NCBI RefSeq assembly: GCF_900112895.1
Contig: NZ_FONL01000003.1
Coordinates: 62,001-126,000, forward strand
From: Succiniclasticum ruminis DSM 9236
GTDB taxonomy: Bacteria; Bacillota; Negativicutes; Acidaminococcales; Acidaminococcaceae
DNA: 64,000 nt
Direction of reading: 5' to 3'
The notes under the pieces were generated by a model, which was not told the DNA's origin, ran no database searches, and saw nothing but the letters and a program-made list of their open reading frames with translations. The position numbers and the translations under genes are program-made. Shown one piece after another: positions 43,925 through 52,723 of the stretch (positions within the stretch are counted from its first letter, which is position 1; the number at the start of each line of letters is the position of its first letter).

Positions 43925-44866
43925 ATGACAGAATTCAAACAGGCGCCGGTTGTAGGAAGCAAGCGGGTGGACGCAGGAGCGCCCGGAACGAAAGCAAAGG
44001 TTTATTTTACCCGTACGATTGACGCGGAACATTTAATTAAGCTTTACAATTTAGTGAATGAAAATATTTACGGCAAAGTAGCTATTAAGCTGCACACCGG
44101 AGAAAAGCACGGTCCCAACATTTTGCCCCGGGATATGGTACAGGCTTTTCAGGCGACCGTTCCTGACAGCGCCATCGTGGAAACGAATACACTGTATCCG
44201 GGCGACCGCTATACCACGGAAGAGCATCGGGACACGCTGAAAGTGAACGGCTGGACTTTCTGCCCGGTGGATATTCTGGATGAAGAAGGCGATGTAGCAT
44301 TGCCGGTACGCAACGGCTTACGGTTGAAAGAAGTGCATATGGGCGGTCATCTCACCGACTATGATTCCCTGATTGTGCTGACGCATTTTAAAGGACATGC
44401 CATGGGCGGATTTGGCGGTTCCATGAAAAATATCGCTATCGGCTGCGCTTCCGGACAGGTCGGCAAACGGGAAGTGCATCTGGTAGTGGACGACATGCCG
44501 GCTAATTTTGAAGAATGGCCCATGAAAGAACAGTTTATGGAAACCATGGCGGATTCCGCTAAGGCGACCTGTGATTATTTCGGCAAACACATTGTGTTCC
44601 TCAATGTGATGCGCCGCATGTCCGTAGACTGCGACTGCGCAGGTGTGGCAGCGGAAGAACCCACCATTGCGGATATCGGCATCTGTGCTTCCACGGATAT
44701 TCTGGCCATTGATCAGGCCTGCTGTGACATGGTATTCACCAAACCGGAAGGCGACCAGAAGGATCTGGTGGAACGCATCACCAGCCGTCACGGTTTGCAT
44801 CAGCTCACCGCCATGCGGAAACAGAAGATGGGCAATCCCCAATACGAACTGATCGAAGTGGAATGA
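43925..44866 (+). CDS. DUF362 domain protein (cytoplasmic)
   Basis: A 313-residue DUF362 protein without signal peptide. Blocks shared with the lipoprotein at 37758 are VYFTRTIDAEHLIKLY, KVAIKLHTGE, IVETNTLYPGDRYTTEEHRDT, VDILDEEGDVALPV, THFKGHAMGGFGGSMKNIAIG and IGICASTDILAIDQACCDM. Several cysteines (CDCAGVA and the ACC pair) could be redox-active, but there is no ferredoxin CxxCxxC motif. It has its own LysR-2-type promoter 90 bp upstream and leads into the lipoprotein flavodoxin gene 104 bp later. Function of the family is not established; DUF362 is often linked with iron-sulfur or quinone chemistry. Confidence 0.87.
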   Translation: MTEFKQAPVVGSKRVDAGAPGTKAKVYFTRTIDAEHLIKLYNLVNENIYGKVAIKLHTGEKHGPNILPRDMVQAFQATVPDSAIVETNTLYPGDRYTTEEHRDTLKVNGWTFCPVDILDEEGDVALPVRNGLRLKEVHMGGHLTDYDSLIVLTHFKGHAMGGFGGSMKNIAIGCASGQVGKREVHLVVDDMPANFEEWPMKEQFMETMADSAKATCDYFGKHIVFLNVMRRMSVDCDCAGVAAEEPTIADIGICASTDILAIDQACCDMVFTKPEGDQKDLVERITSRHGLHQLTAMRKQKMGNPQYELIEVE

Positions 44867-44970
44867 ATGACGTTGCAGCAGCATGCTGAAAGCAACGTAC
44901 GTAAAGCTTGCAACAGACAGGCTGCAAAACAGTTTTGAATTACTGGTTTAAAAACGAGGGGGTAATTATA

Positions 44971-45654
44971 ATGAAACGGGTTTTATTTTTCCTGACCGCG
45001 GTTTTTCTGTTAGCTGCGTTCGCCGGTGGTTGCGGTGGTGAAAAGAAAGCGGAAAAGCCGGCGGCAAAACCGGCAGCAACGGAAACGAAAAAAGCGGAAG
45101 CGGCTCCGGCTCCTTCGGCAGGAGGCAAAAAAATTTTAGTCGCATACTTCTCCCGAACGGGTGAAGAGTACGGCGTGGGTGTAATCACCAAAGGCAATAC
45201 AGCGGTGGTTGCGGATGCCATTGCGGAAATTACCGGAGCAGATAAATTTGAAATAAAAACGGTGAAAGCGTATCCCCAGGCCTATCGGGAAACTACGGAC
45301 GTGGCAAAAAAAGAGAAGCAGGACAACGTCCGTCCGGAAATTGTGGGCAAACCGGGAAATCTGAAAGACTACGATACGGTATTTTTAGGTTATCCCATCT
45401 GGTGGAGCGACCTGCCCATGGCCGTATACACTTTTTTGGAAAACAACGACTTTAACGGCAAGACCATCATTCCGTTTTGCACCAGCGCAGGCAGCTATAT
45501 GACCGGCAAGGAAAGCCGCATTACCGACCACGCCAAAGGCGCAACAGTCCTGAACAAAGGGCTGGGCCTGCCGGGCCGTATGTCCCAGGAAGATCCGAAA
45601 GCGGTGAAGTCCGAAGTGGGAAAATGGCTTAAGGAGATTGGCTACGCAAAATAA
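44971..45654 (+). CDS. Flavodoxin lipoprotein (extracytoplasmic)
   Basis: A 227-residue protein with a lipoprotein signal peptide (MKRVLFFLTAVFLLAAFAGGC, lipid Cys at 21), an Ala/Lys/Pro-rich linker (residues about 25-52), and a complete flavodoxin domain: ILVAYFSRTGEEYGVG phosphate loop, YDTVFLGYPIWWSDLPMAVYTFLE and TIIPFCTSAGSYM. Flavodoxins are normally cytoplasmic, so surface anchoring is notable. It is a close relative of the cytoplasmic flavodoxin at 43151. GAGGGGG lies before the ATG. It is probably cotranscribed with the DUF362 gene and ends at a strong terminator. Confidence 0.9.
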   Translation: MKRVLFFLTAVFLLAAFAGGCGGEKKAEKPAAKPAATETKKAEAAPAPSAGGKKILVAYFSRTGEEYGVGVITKGNTAVVADAIAEITGADKFEIKTVKAYPQAYRETTDVAKKEKQDNVRPEIVGKPGNLKDYDTVFLGYPIWWSDLPMAVYTFLENNDFNGKTIIPFCTSAGSYMTGKESRITDHAKGATVLNKGLGLPGRMSQEDPKAVKSEVGKWLKEIGYAK

Positions 45655-45668
45655 AATATCTTATTCTT

Positions 45669-45698
45669 ACGGCCGCAGATGATTCTGCGGCCGTTTTT
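45669..45698. terminator. Terminator between convergent genes
   Basis: ACGGCCGCAGA-TGAT-TCTGCGGCCGT, followed by TTTTGTT on the plus strand. Confidence 0.9.
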
Positions 45699-45699
45699 G

Positions 45700-46686
45700 T
45701 TACTTACACTGCTTTTCCCAGAAGGCGGCAGCGCGATGGATCCAGCCTTCGGCAACAGTGCCTTCCCCCAGTCCGAAACCGTGGGGCAGGCCGGGGAAGA
45801 TTTCGATTTCCGCATCAGTGCCGTTGGCGCGGATGGCCTGTATGCGACGCTGCATGGTGTGGGAAGAAGCAATCCAGTCGCCGGTGCCGACGCAGTTATA
45901 GGTCGGGGGTTCGTTGCCGTAGACTTCAGACAGACCGGTGTATTGCATAATCACAGCTGCCGGACGGGGGCAGGGCTTTTCACCGAAGGATTCTGTACCG
46001 AGGGAACCCAGCCAGGCTGCCATGCGGGCGCCGGCGGAACCGCCCCAGAGGGAATAGTTGGACGGATCAACCTGCAATTCGCCGGCGTGAGTATGGATAA
46101 AGGCGATGGCCCGGGCCAAATCTTCACAGGCCTTTTGCGCATCGGGGCGGTAAATCAGAGCGAAAGCGTTGTAATCTTTCCTGGATAATTCCAACGCATG
46201 GGGAAAACTGTCGTGCATAGCGCCTACGTAGGAAAAACCGCCGCCTGCGTTTAACAGGGCAAACCGATTGCCCGGCCTGCCCCGGAAGAAAAAGAGACCC
46301 GTATTGCGTTTGCGCGGGTCTTTTTGTTTTTCTTCGTCAGAGTAGATGTCGTAAAAAATCTGCTGGCCCTTTTGTGCCTGCGTTTTCATATAGTTTACGA
46401 TTTCCACAGTGCGTTCCGGTCGGACATTGTTATACCAAACCAAAATATCGCCGATGTCTTTCAAAGCAAGGTCACGGCTGATGTGCCGGTCCACCGGGAA
46501 AATCAGCCGGCCGTGGCTGCGAAACGCAGGATCGTTTATTACATCAACAACTTTTGTTTCCAAATGGAACGGTGTTTCTGCTTGCATGGCGGATTCCTTT
46601 TTTGCGCTGCTTTTGCTTTCGCCGCAACCGGTGCAGGTGATCAGCATCAGGGACAGAGAGAGGATTAGAAAAATTGTTTTTTTCAT
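45700..46686 (-). CDS. Alpha/beta hydrolase, probable lipoprotein
   Basis: A 328-residue hydrolase with an N-terminal hydrophobic signal ending in cysteines (LITCTGCGES), which suggests a lipoprotein. Fold landmarks are a GGGFSYVG oxyanion loop, the Ser elbow LWGGSAGARMAAWLG, and GLPHGFGLGEGT with the catalytic His. This set is typical of the BD-FAE/acetylesterase-like branch (fold-3). Substrate is unknown; short-chain esters are usual. It converges on the flavodoxin lipoprotein gene and lies 15 bp after the 46702 hydrolase on the same strand, so the two are likely cotranscribed. Confidence 0.85.
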   Translation of the reverse strand: MKKTIFLILSLSLMLITCTGCGESKSSAKKESAMQAETPFHLETKVVDVINDPAFRSHGRLIFPVDRHISRDLALKDIGDILVWYNNVRPERTVEIVNYMKTQAQKGQQIFYDIYSDEEKQKDPRKRNTGLFFFRGRPGNRFALLNAGGGFSYVGAMHDSFPHALELSRKDYNAFALIYRPDAQKACEDLARAIAFIHTHAGELQVDPSNYSLWGGSAGARMAAWLGSLGTESFGEKPCPRPAAVIMQYTGLSEVYGNEPPTYNCVGTGDWIASSHTMQRRIQAIRANGTDAEIEIFPGLPHGFGLGEGTVAEGWIHRAAAFWEKQCK

Positions 46687-46701
46687 TTTTATTGTTTTGG
46701 T

Positions 46702-47814
46702 TTATTTATCCAGCTTTTGTTCCCGCAGCCACTTGTCGAACAAATCAGCCAGCTGCCCGTTGTTCAGGTCGCTCATGAGGAAATGCGTGTTGCCTTTGAT
46801 ACCCAGCTTTGGCAGTTCCACCAGTGTGGCATTGCCGCCGTGCCGGTTGATGGCTTCCGTAAATTTCCGGGCCATCTGCAGACGGACGCGCCAGTTTTCA
46901 CCACCCAATTTGTTGGTTACCTCTTCCGGAATATAATCGCCAAAATACATGACGATGGGAATCTCCGTCAGCCGCCGGAACTGTTCCATGGGAACGGGAA
47001 CACCGGAGGCTGTGCCGGTTAAACTGGGCATGGGGTCCGGTACTTCACCTTCCGGGAACACGTAACCGCCCGGCTCGTAGGAAGCCACTGCTTTTACATT
47101 TTTATTGCCCATGGCGGAAAGCCAGCCGGGGAAACCGCCTGCGGAATGGGTAACCAGGACGACGCCGTTTGCGTTTTTGGACGAAGAACCGTTCTTCGCT
47201 GTCATGGCAACGGTCTTATCAATGGCGGCGCTGATGGATGCTACATCCGTTTTCATATTATGAGCGCTTACGTCCGGCGTCATTTCCCGGAAAAACTGAT
47301 CCAGTGTTTCCGCGTCTTTAGGGAACTGCACGTCGCTGTGATAATTCGGGTATTCGCCCAACCGCCAGATATCGAACCACAGCATCTCGTCCGCTTTGGG
47401 AGTCAGAGTCGTTGTGGCAGAAGTTTTACCGGCGCGCCCCCGTCCGGGCAAATCCATGATAAAAGCGGGGTAGTGCCTGCGCAGCATTAAAGTGGAGAAA
47501 CCTTCCCGTCCGTCCGGCGTCATTTCCCAACAAAGGCCGGACCCGCCGTAACCGTGGATAAAAAGCAACGGCGCGTTTTTGGCCCTGGCGGGAATCTGAT
47601 AACTGACAATAGCATGGTCGGCGCGATAGCTTTGTCCCTGCTCGATGGGACTGGCCCAGCCGCCAAACTTTTTGTTGTCATAGGTTCCTTCGCGCTGGAT
47701 GGTAATTCCCCCGGCGGCAAAATGTCCCTGGGTCTCCAGCGTCAGTTTTTCATTGGCAAAAGCGCCGGTAGAAAACAGTGTCAGCATGGCGAGGAGTGCA
47801 GCAGTTTTTTTCAT
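46702..47814 (-). CDS. Exported alpha/beta hydrolase, paralogue of 41049
   Basis: A 370-residue exported hydrolase with signal peptide MKKTAALLAMLTLFSTGAFA. Landmarks are FIHGYGGSGLCWEMTPDGREGF, the Ser elbow LVTHSAGGFPGW, SYEPGGYVFP and the end IKGNTHFLMSDLNN with the catalytic His. It matches the hydrolase at 41049 block by block, so the island has two diverged copies. ATG 47814 has AGGAAAGGG upstream on this strand; an in-frame ATG eight codons earlier is less likely. It lies on the minus strand downstream of the aldo/keto reductase at 47919, with a 104-bp gap, and may share that gene's transcript. Confidence 0.87.
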   Translation of the reverse strand: MKKTAALLAMLTLFSTGAFANEKLTLETQGHFAAGGITIQREGTYDNKKFGGWASPIEQGQSYRADHAIVSYQIPARAKNAPLLFIHGYGGSGLCWEMTPDGREGFSTLMLRRHYPAFIMDLPGRGRAGKTSATTTLTPKADEMLWFDIWRLGEYPNYHSDVQFPKDAETLDQFFREMTPDVSAHNMKTDVASISAAIDKTVAMTAKNGSSSKNANGVVLVTHSAGGFPGWLSAMGNKNVKAVASYEPGGYVFPEGEVPDPMPSLTGTASGVPVPMEQFRRLTEIPIVMYFGDYIPEEVTNKLGGENWRVRLQMARKFTEAINRHGGNATLVELPKLGIKGNTHFLMSDLNNGQLADLFDKWLREQKLDK

Positions 47815-47918
47815 GATAAAACCCTTTCCTGTTATCAATTATCAAATTTATAGTTTCTGTTTAAATTGCAATAGCATTCTTATCTTTATTTTATTTTGTT
47901 TCTTTTGTTTTTATTCGT

Positions 47919-48911
47919 TTACTTTTTTACCGGTGATCCGCCGAAGACAGCGGACATTTTCATGTGATTCAGCTTTGTATCTATAGCCGCCACTTCGTCT
48001 GCGGTTAAAATCACATCTGCCGCGCCGAGGTTTTCTTTTATGCGCGAAAGTTTACGGGAGCCGGGTATCGGTACGATATACGGCTTTTTACAGAGCATCC
48101 ACGCCAGCGAGATCTGGGCGGGGGATGCGCTTTTTTCTTTTGCCAGCGTATGAATCAGCGCCAGCAGTTCCCGGTTCTGTGCAAAGGCTTCGTCGGCATA
48201 TTGGGGCATAACGCTGCGATAGTCTTCCTTGCTGAACGTTTCGCCCGCCTTGAAGGCGCCGGAAAGAATACCGTTGGCCAGCGGTGAAAAGGCAACATAA
48301 CCTATCGTTAATTCTTCCAGTACGGGGAACAGACTTTCATGCCAGCGGGCCATCATGGAGTACCGGTTCTGGATACAGGTGACGGGACAGACGGCGTGGG
48401 CTGCACGCAGATAGGTTTCGTCTGCTTCGGAAATACCCCAATGCAGTATTTTTCCTTCTTTAATTAAATCGGCCATCGCGCCCGCCACTTCTTCCGCCGG
48501 AATTTTGGGATCGATGCGGTGCTGGTAATACAGGTCGATTACATCCACGCCCAGTCGTTTCAGACTTCCGTCAATGGATTTGCGGATCGTTGCCGGACGG
48601 GAATCCATGACGAGCTGGCGGTTTTCGTGGCGCACGCCGAACTTGGTGGCTATTTTTACTTCATTGCAGATGGGCGCCAGCGCTTTTCCCACCAGCTCTT
48701 CGTTATAACTGGTGCTGCCGTCGGCGTATTCTCCCACATAACACTCTGCAGTATCAAAGAACGTGCAGCCTTCTTCCGCCGCCGCGCGGATCGCTGCAAT
48801 TGCGTCGGCCTCATCGGTGGGCGCGCCATAGGCATGCGAAAAACCCATGCAGCCCAGGCCTACGGCGGAGACGGTTAAATCGTTGCCCAATGTGCGATAG
48901 TTCATGTTCAT
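47919..48911 (-). CDS. Aldo/keto reductase (second copy)
   Basis: A 330-residue aldo/keto reductase. The tetrad is seen as FFDTAECY (Asp, Tyr), IATKFGV (Lys) and YYQHRIDPKIP (His), and the cofactor end is PIPGSRKLSRIKENLGA. It resembles the YakC/IolS branch and differs clearly from the reductase at 40034, so it is not a recent duplicate. Two ATGs are possible: 48911, with GAGG only 3 bp away, and 48905, with GAGG 9 bp away; the second may be the true start. It is first of a minus-strand run of three genes (reductase and two hydrolases). Confidence 0.9.
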   Translation of the reverse strand: MNMNYRTLGNDLTVSAVGLGCMGFSHAYGAPTDEADAIAAIRAAAEEGCTFFDTAECYVGEYADGSTSYNEELVGKALAPICNEVKIATKFGVRHENRQLVMDSRPATIRKSIDGSLKRLGVDVIDLYYQHRIDPKIPAEEVAGAMADLIKEGKILHWGISEADETYLRAAHAVCPVTCIQNRYSMMARWHESLFPVLEELTIGYVAFSPLANGILSGAFKAGETFSKEDYRSVMPQYADEAFAQNRELLALIHTLAKEKSASPAQISLAWMLCKKPYIVPIPGSRKLSRIKENLGAADVILTADEVAAIDTKLNHMKMSAVFGGSPVKK

Positions 48912-49071
48912 TATCCTCGTCTTTCTTGCGGTTTCCGTGATGTATTTTACAAATAACGTGCTCCGCTTTTTCTGCGTTGTCTTTATTGTAAATTGCCTTT
49001 TCTCGTTTGTACAATATCAGAAACGAATAACAGTATAAGCAAAACGGATAGTGAAATACGGTTTGATTTCT

Positions 49072-49138
49072 CTATGCGTTTTTGTTATAGCACATTGCGG
49101 AATCGGCATTGTACTTTTTCAACGGAAAACAATACAAT
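49072..49138 (+). promoter_or_regulatory. LysR-2-type promoter, copy A (hydrolase/cupin unit)
   Basis: CTAT-N11-ATAG at 49072-49090, then CACATTGC and GGCATTGTAC with TTGTAC at 49109-49114 (-35), an 18-bp spacer, and TACAAT at 49133-49138. The remaining bases of 48912-49269 hold no convincing gene; the leader after the start of transcription is about 125 nt. Confidence 0.82.
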
Positions 49139-49269
49139 CAAATCAGCAAAGCGGAAACCAAATCGGATTTTTCTATAAGTTGTATTCCGTGCAGTACCGT
49201 TTCCGCACTGCGCGGAAGATGCCGGAACTGTTTCGACCGGTTATATTTAAAAAAGAAAGGATGAAAAAC

Positions 49270-50355
49270 ATGATGTTTAAGAAAAAAATGATGGCAGCTT
49301 CTCTGATGGCGCTCGTATTAGGCTTCTCTACCATGGCTTTTGCAGCGGAAGCACCGGCTGAAAACCCCTTTGGTCTTGTGTACCGCGGCGCTATTACACA
49401 AAACGAAAAAGGCAAGGTGAATATCCGTCCTGTGGAGTACAAGGTGGAAGGCATCAAGGTCGCGGCGAATCTCTACCTGCCGGCAGATTATGACGAGAAA
49501 AGCAGCAAGCGTTATCCTGCCGTGACTGTCGCCCATCCCAACGGAGGCAGCAAGGAGCAGGTGGCCGGTCTTTATGCCCAGCGGTTGGCGGAGCTTGGCT
49601 ATATCGCCATTGCCTGTGATGCCCGCTATCAGGGAGAGAGCGGCGGAGAGCCGAGACTGAGGGATTATCCCTCGAACCGCATAAAGGACATCAGCGGCAT
49701 GGTGGATTATCTCTCTACGCTCCCGAAAGTGGATAAGTCTCGTATCGGCTCCCTCGGTATCTGCGGAGGCGGCGGCTACACATTGGCGGCGGCGCAGACC
49801 GACAAACGCATCAAGGCGGTGGCCAGCCTCTCCATGTTCAACTCCGGCAGAGTGCGTCGGAACGGCTTCCTGGACGCGGATATCAAGGGCGCTCAAGCAA
49901 GAATGCAAAGGGCGGCGGCCGCGAGAGATAAAGAACTGGCGGGGGAAATCGTCTATGAGGGCTTCCTGCCCCCCAATTCCACTGATGAACAACTGCGGGC
50001 GAAAATGGCAGAGCTTCCCGAAAACACCCTCTACCGTGACGGCATTGAATACTATGGCCTGACGCACCGCCATCCGAACGCCACGGGGAGCTACACCACG
50101 GAATCCTTCATGAAGCTCATGGCCTTTGATGTGGAAGACAGAATGGATCTCATCAACCAGCCACTCCTGATGATCGCAGGAGAAAAGGCAGACACCCTCT
50201 ATATGACGAAGGATGCTTTTGCCAAGGCAAGCGGCGCGGAGAACAAAGAACTTTTCATGATTGAAGGCGCCAGCCATATCCGCACCTATTGGGTGCCGGA
50301 GTATGTGAACAAGGCAGTCAATAAGCTGAAAGAATTCTACGGAAAACATCTGTAA
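49270..50355 (+). CDS. Exported alpha/beta hydrolase (dienelactone-hydrolase-like)
   Basis: A 361-residue exported hydrolase with signal peptide ending FSTMAFA. Fold landmarks are NLYLPADYDEKSSKRYPAVTVAHPNGG, CDARYQGESGGEP, and the nucleophile elbow LGICGGGGYT, where Cys replaces the usual Ser, as in dienelactone hydrolases. LMIAGEKADTLYM holds the Asp region and GASHIRTYW the His. It belongs to the branch often annotated only as alpha/beta hydrolase. The first ATGs at 49261, 49270 and 49273 compete; GAAAGG is best spaced for 49270. It follows LysR-2-type promoter A and precedes the cupin gene by 46 bp. Confidence 0.87.
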   Translation: MMFKKKMMAASLMALVLGFSTMAFAAEAPAENPFGLVYRGAITQNEKGKVNIRPVEYKVEGIKVAANLYLPADYDEKSSKRYPAVTVAHPNGGSKEQVAGLYAQRLAELGYIAIACDARYQGESGGEPRLRDYPSNRIKDISGMVDYLSTLPKVDKSRIGSLGICGGGGYTLAAAQTDKRIKAVASLSMFNSGRVRRNGFLDADIKGAQARMQRAAAARDKELAGEIVYEGFLPPNSTDEQLRAKMAELPENTLYRDGIEYYGLTHRHPNATGSYTTESFMKLMAFDVEDRMDLINQPLLMIAGEKADTLYMTKDAFAKASGAENKELFMIEGASHIRTYWVPEYVNKAVNKLKEFYGKHL

Positions 50356-50401
50356 TAATAAATGGTTGGGTCGTAACCGGCATGGTGGAAAGGTGATTTT
50401 T

Positions 50402-51298
50402 ATGAACAAAAAAATGATTGCGGCGTTGGGATTGTGTCTGTGCAGCATCGCGTCCTTTGCGTTTGCCGACACAGGAAACTGGAAATATCCGCCGGGCAAG
50501 GATGTGTCCAGCCGGTTTGCCGGCACGGTGTATCGCAACGATCTGATTGATCTGGATCCTACATACAATGTTCCCCAGACAAATTGTATTTCTTTTGAGC
50601 CGGGCAGCCGCAGCGCCTGGCATGTACACGGCGGCATGGTGGTCGTGGGACTGGATGGCGTCGGTCTGCTGCAGATTGACGGGCAGCCTGCTATGATCAT
50701 CCGCAAAGGCGATGTGTTACAGATTCCCGCCGGTGTCAGCCACTGGCACGGGGCGGCAAAAGATTCCCGTTTCCAGCAGCTGGTGATTTACGATAAAAAC
50801 TGGAAAGCGCCCGCCGGCCTGAAGGCCCGCACCGGCATGATTTCCGACGAGGAATACGCAAATCTGGAACTGGTAGAAGCGCCCCGGAAGGCAGTTCCTG
50901 CCAAAGGGTTCACCTTTGCCGCAGAAAAATTCAATTCGCCGAACTTTAACAAACCGGTGTATCTGGGTCGGACTTTAACAACACCGAATGCGGCGGGCGC
51001 GCCTGCATATTCCTATGTGTTCTTCCCCAAAGGCGTTTACAACAAATGGCATATGCACGGGGAAGGGCAGATCCTGATCGCAACTGACGGAATCGGCCTG
51101 CACCAGATGCGCAACGGCGAGATTCAGGTGATGCGGCCCGGCGATGTGGCCTACTGCCCGCCGGGGGAAACCCACTGGCACGGCGCCGCGCCTGACAGCA
51201 GCTTTGCCCATCTGGCCGTGAGCCCGGCAGGAAAGCATACGGTAGAGTGGTACGACTTCCTGGATAAAAAGGAATACAAAAAGGCAGCGGTGAAATAA
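50402..51298 (+). CDS. Exported double-cupin protein
   Basis: A 298-residue protein with a signal peptide (residues 1-22, cut after FAFA) and two cupin domains. Cupin 1 (about residues 60-145) has FEPGSRSAWHVHGGMVVVGLDGVG and IPAGVSHWHGAAKDS. Cupin 2 (about 195-285) has FFPKGVYNKWHMHGEGQILIATDGIG and CPPGETHWHGAAPDS. Each has the His-x-His...second His set for one metal. It is related to the cupin half of the protein at 36788 (VKHWHGAAADS). It probably forms an operon with the exported hydrolase under LysR-2-type control. AAAGGTGA precedes the ATG. Confidence 0.9.
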   Translation: MNKKMIAALGLCLCSIASFAFADTGNWKYPPGKDVSSRFAGTVYRNDLIDLDPTYNVPQTNCISFEPGSRSAWHVHGGMVVVGLDGVGLLQIDGQPAMIIRKGDVLQIPAGVSHWHGAAKDSRFQQLVIYDKNWKAPAGLKARTGMISDEEYANLELVEAPRKAVPAKGFTFAAEKFNSPNFNKPVYLGRTLTTPNAAGAPAYSYVFFPKGVYNKWHMHGEGQILIATDGIGLHQMRNGEIQVMRPGDVAYCPPGETHWHGAAPDSSFAHLAVSPAGKHTVEWYDFLDKKEYKKAAVK

Positions 51299-51352
51299 AT
51301 ACTGTTCTGTATAAGTTGTCTTCTTCAAAACGATTTGTAAACGCAACTTAAA

Positions 51353-51425
51353 TTGAAAAACGCTCTGCGTGATGTGAAACAAACAGAAACGGGTTTCACA
51401 AACATGCAGAGCGTTATTTTTACTT
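51353..51425. terminator. Long hairpin between convergent genes
   Basis: AACGCTCTGC...GTGAAAC pairs with GTTTCAC...GCAGAGCGTT, with T runs after it on the plus strand. Confidence 0.8.
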
Positions 51426-51493
51426 TTTTTTTGAAAATGGCAGAGATGTTTTAAAGATTTCAACAGCAGTACAGAAACGAATACATCGTCTTG

Positions 51494-52663
51494 TTAATAC
51501 GCCGATGCGAAAATTTCCCGGATGTCTTCCCGGGTCAGCCTGCGGTAGCTGCCGGGGGAGAGGAAGCAGGTGTCGGCAATTTCTTCCGCCTGTTGTTTGT
51601 CTGTTACGCCCAGTTCCCACAGGGTGGTGGGCAGGCCGATTTCCTTAATAAAATCTGCCAGGGCGTCAATCCCCGCCAATGCCAGCTCTTCATCGGTTTT
51701 TCCTGTTGGATCGATGCCCCATACGTTTGTGGCGAAGCGTACGAATTTGGGCAGGCCGTCCTTATAAATGTGACGGTAGTAGGGCGGATGCAGTACGGCC
51801 AGGCCGCAACCGTGGTTGCAGTCTGTGTACGCGCCGACCTGATGCTCCATCAGGTGGCACTCGAAGTCGGTCTTTTTGCCTAATTTCAGCACGCGGTTTT
51901 CTGCCATGGTAGAGGCCCATACCAGATTGCTGCGGGCTGTGTAGTCATCCGGATCGGCGATCGCTTTGCGCAGATCGCGGATGACGCCCCGCATCAGGGC
52001 TTCATTGATATCGTCGGATACGTTGTCCTCATTAGGAAGGCTGAAATAGATTTCCATCATGTGGGACAGGGAATCAAAGCTGCCGGAAACCATCTGTTTC
52101 TTCGGCACGCTGTAGGTGTACAGCGGATCAAGCAGCGCAAACTGTGCGTTCAGCGCCGGATAATCGCGGCCGGTTTTAATCTTCATGATTTCGTTGGTAA
52201 TGACGGCGCCGCCGTTCATTTCGCTGCCGGTACCGGTCACGGTCATGACGATGCCCAGTGGGACAGGAGAGACAGAAACGGTTCCGGCTTTCATCCAGAA
52301 ATCATCCCAGACGTCCCCATCGTATACGGCGGCCAGTGAGATTGCTTTGCAGCAGTCCATGACGGATCCACCGCCCACGGCCAGGATCAGGTCGATCTGT
52401 TTTTCTTTTGCAAGCTTTGCGCCTTCCAGCACTTTAGTGTAAACCGGGTTGGACATAATGCCGGAAAACTCCGTCACGGTTTTTCCCGCCGCTTTTAAAA
52501 TTTCCGTAATTTCTTCATAAATTCCGTTGCGTTTAATGGAGCCTCCGCCGTAAGCAAGCATCACATTTTCGCCGTACTGTTTCAGAACGTCCGGCAGGTA
52601 CTGACTGACACAGCCTTTGCCGAAGTATGCCTTTGTCGAATTCTCAAAAATAAAATTTTCCAT
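51494..52663 (-). CDS. Iron-containing alcohol dehydrogenase
   Basis: A 389-residue group-III alcohol dehydrogenase of the YqhD/BdhA type. The NAD(P) site is LILAVGGGSVMDCCKAISLA with GGGS, and metal ligands appear as Asp in LNAQFALLDP, His in DSLSHMMEIYFS, and His residues in ECHLMEHQVGAYTDCNHGCGLAVLHP. YqhD-type enzymes reduce short aldehydes such as acrolein and malondialdehyde with NADPH, which would fit an aldehyde-detoxifying island. ATG 52663 has GGGAGG 7 bp upstream on this strand. It is divergent from LysR-2, and LysR-2-type promoter C lies between them. Confidence 0.93.
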   Translation of the reverse strand: MENFIFENSTKAYFGKGCVSQYLPDVLKQYGENVMLAYGGGSIKRNGIYEEITEILKAAGKTVTEFSGIMSNPVYTKVLEGAKLAKEKQIDLILAVGGGSVMDCCKAISLAAVYDGDVWDDFWMKAGTVSVSPVPLGIVMTVTGTGSEMNGGAVITNEIMKIKTGRDYPALNAQFALLDPLYTYSVPKKQMVSGSFDSLSHMMEIYFSLPNEDNVSDDINEALMRGVIRDLRKAIADPDDYTARSNLVWASTMAENRVLKLGKKTDFECHLMEHQVGAYTDCNHGCGLAVLHPPYYRHIYKDGLPKFVRFATNVWGIDPTGKTDEELALAGIDALADFIKEIGLPTTLWELGVTDKQQAEEIADTCFLSPGSYRRLTREDIREIFASAY

Positions 52664-52723
52664 GTTAGTTCCTCCCTTGACGTTGCACAGGTGCAAAGCC
52701 TTCTGGCCTTTGTTTACAGTTCT

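Noticed and set aside
49318-50706. Minus-strand frame of 462 codons opposite the exported hydrolase and cupin
   Set aside because: Spans two well-supported genes and their gap, so it is a codon-bias artefact.
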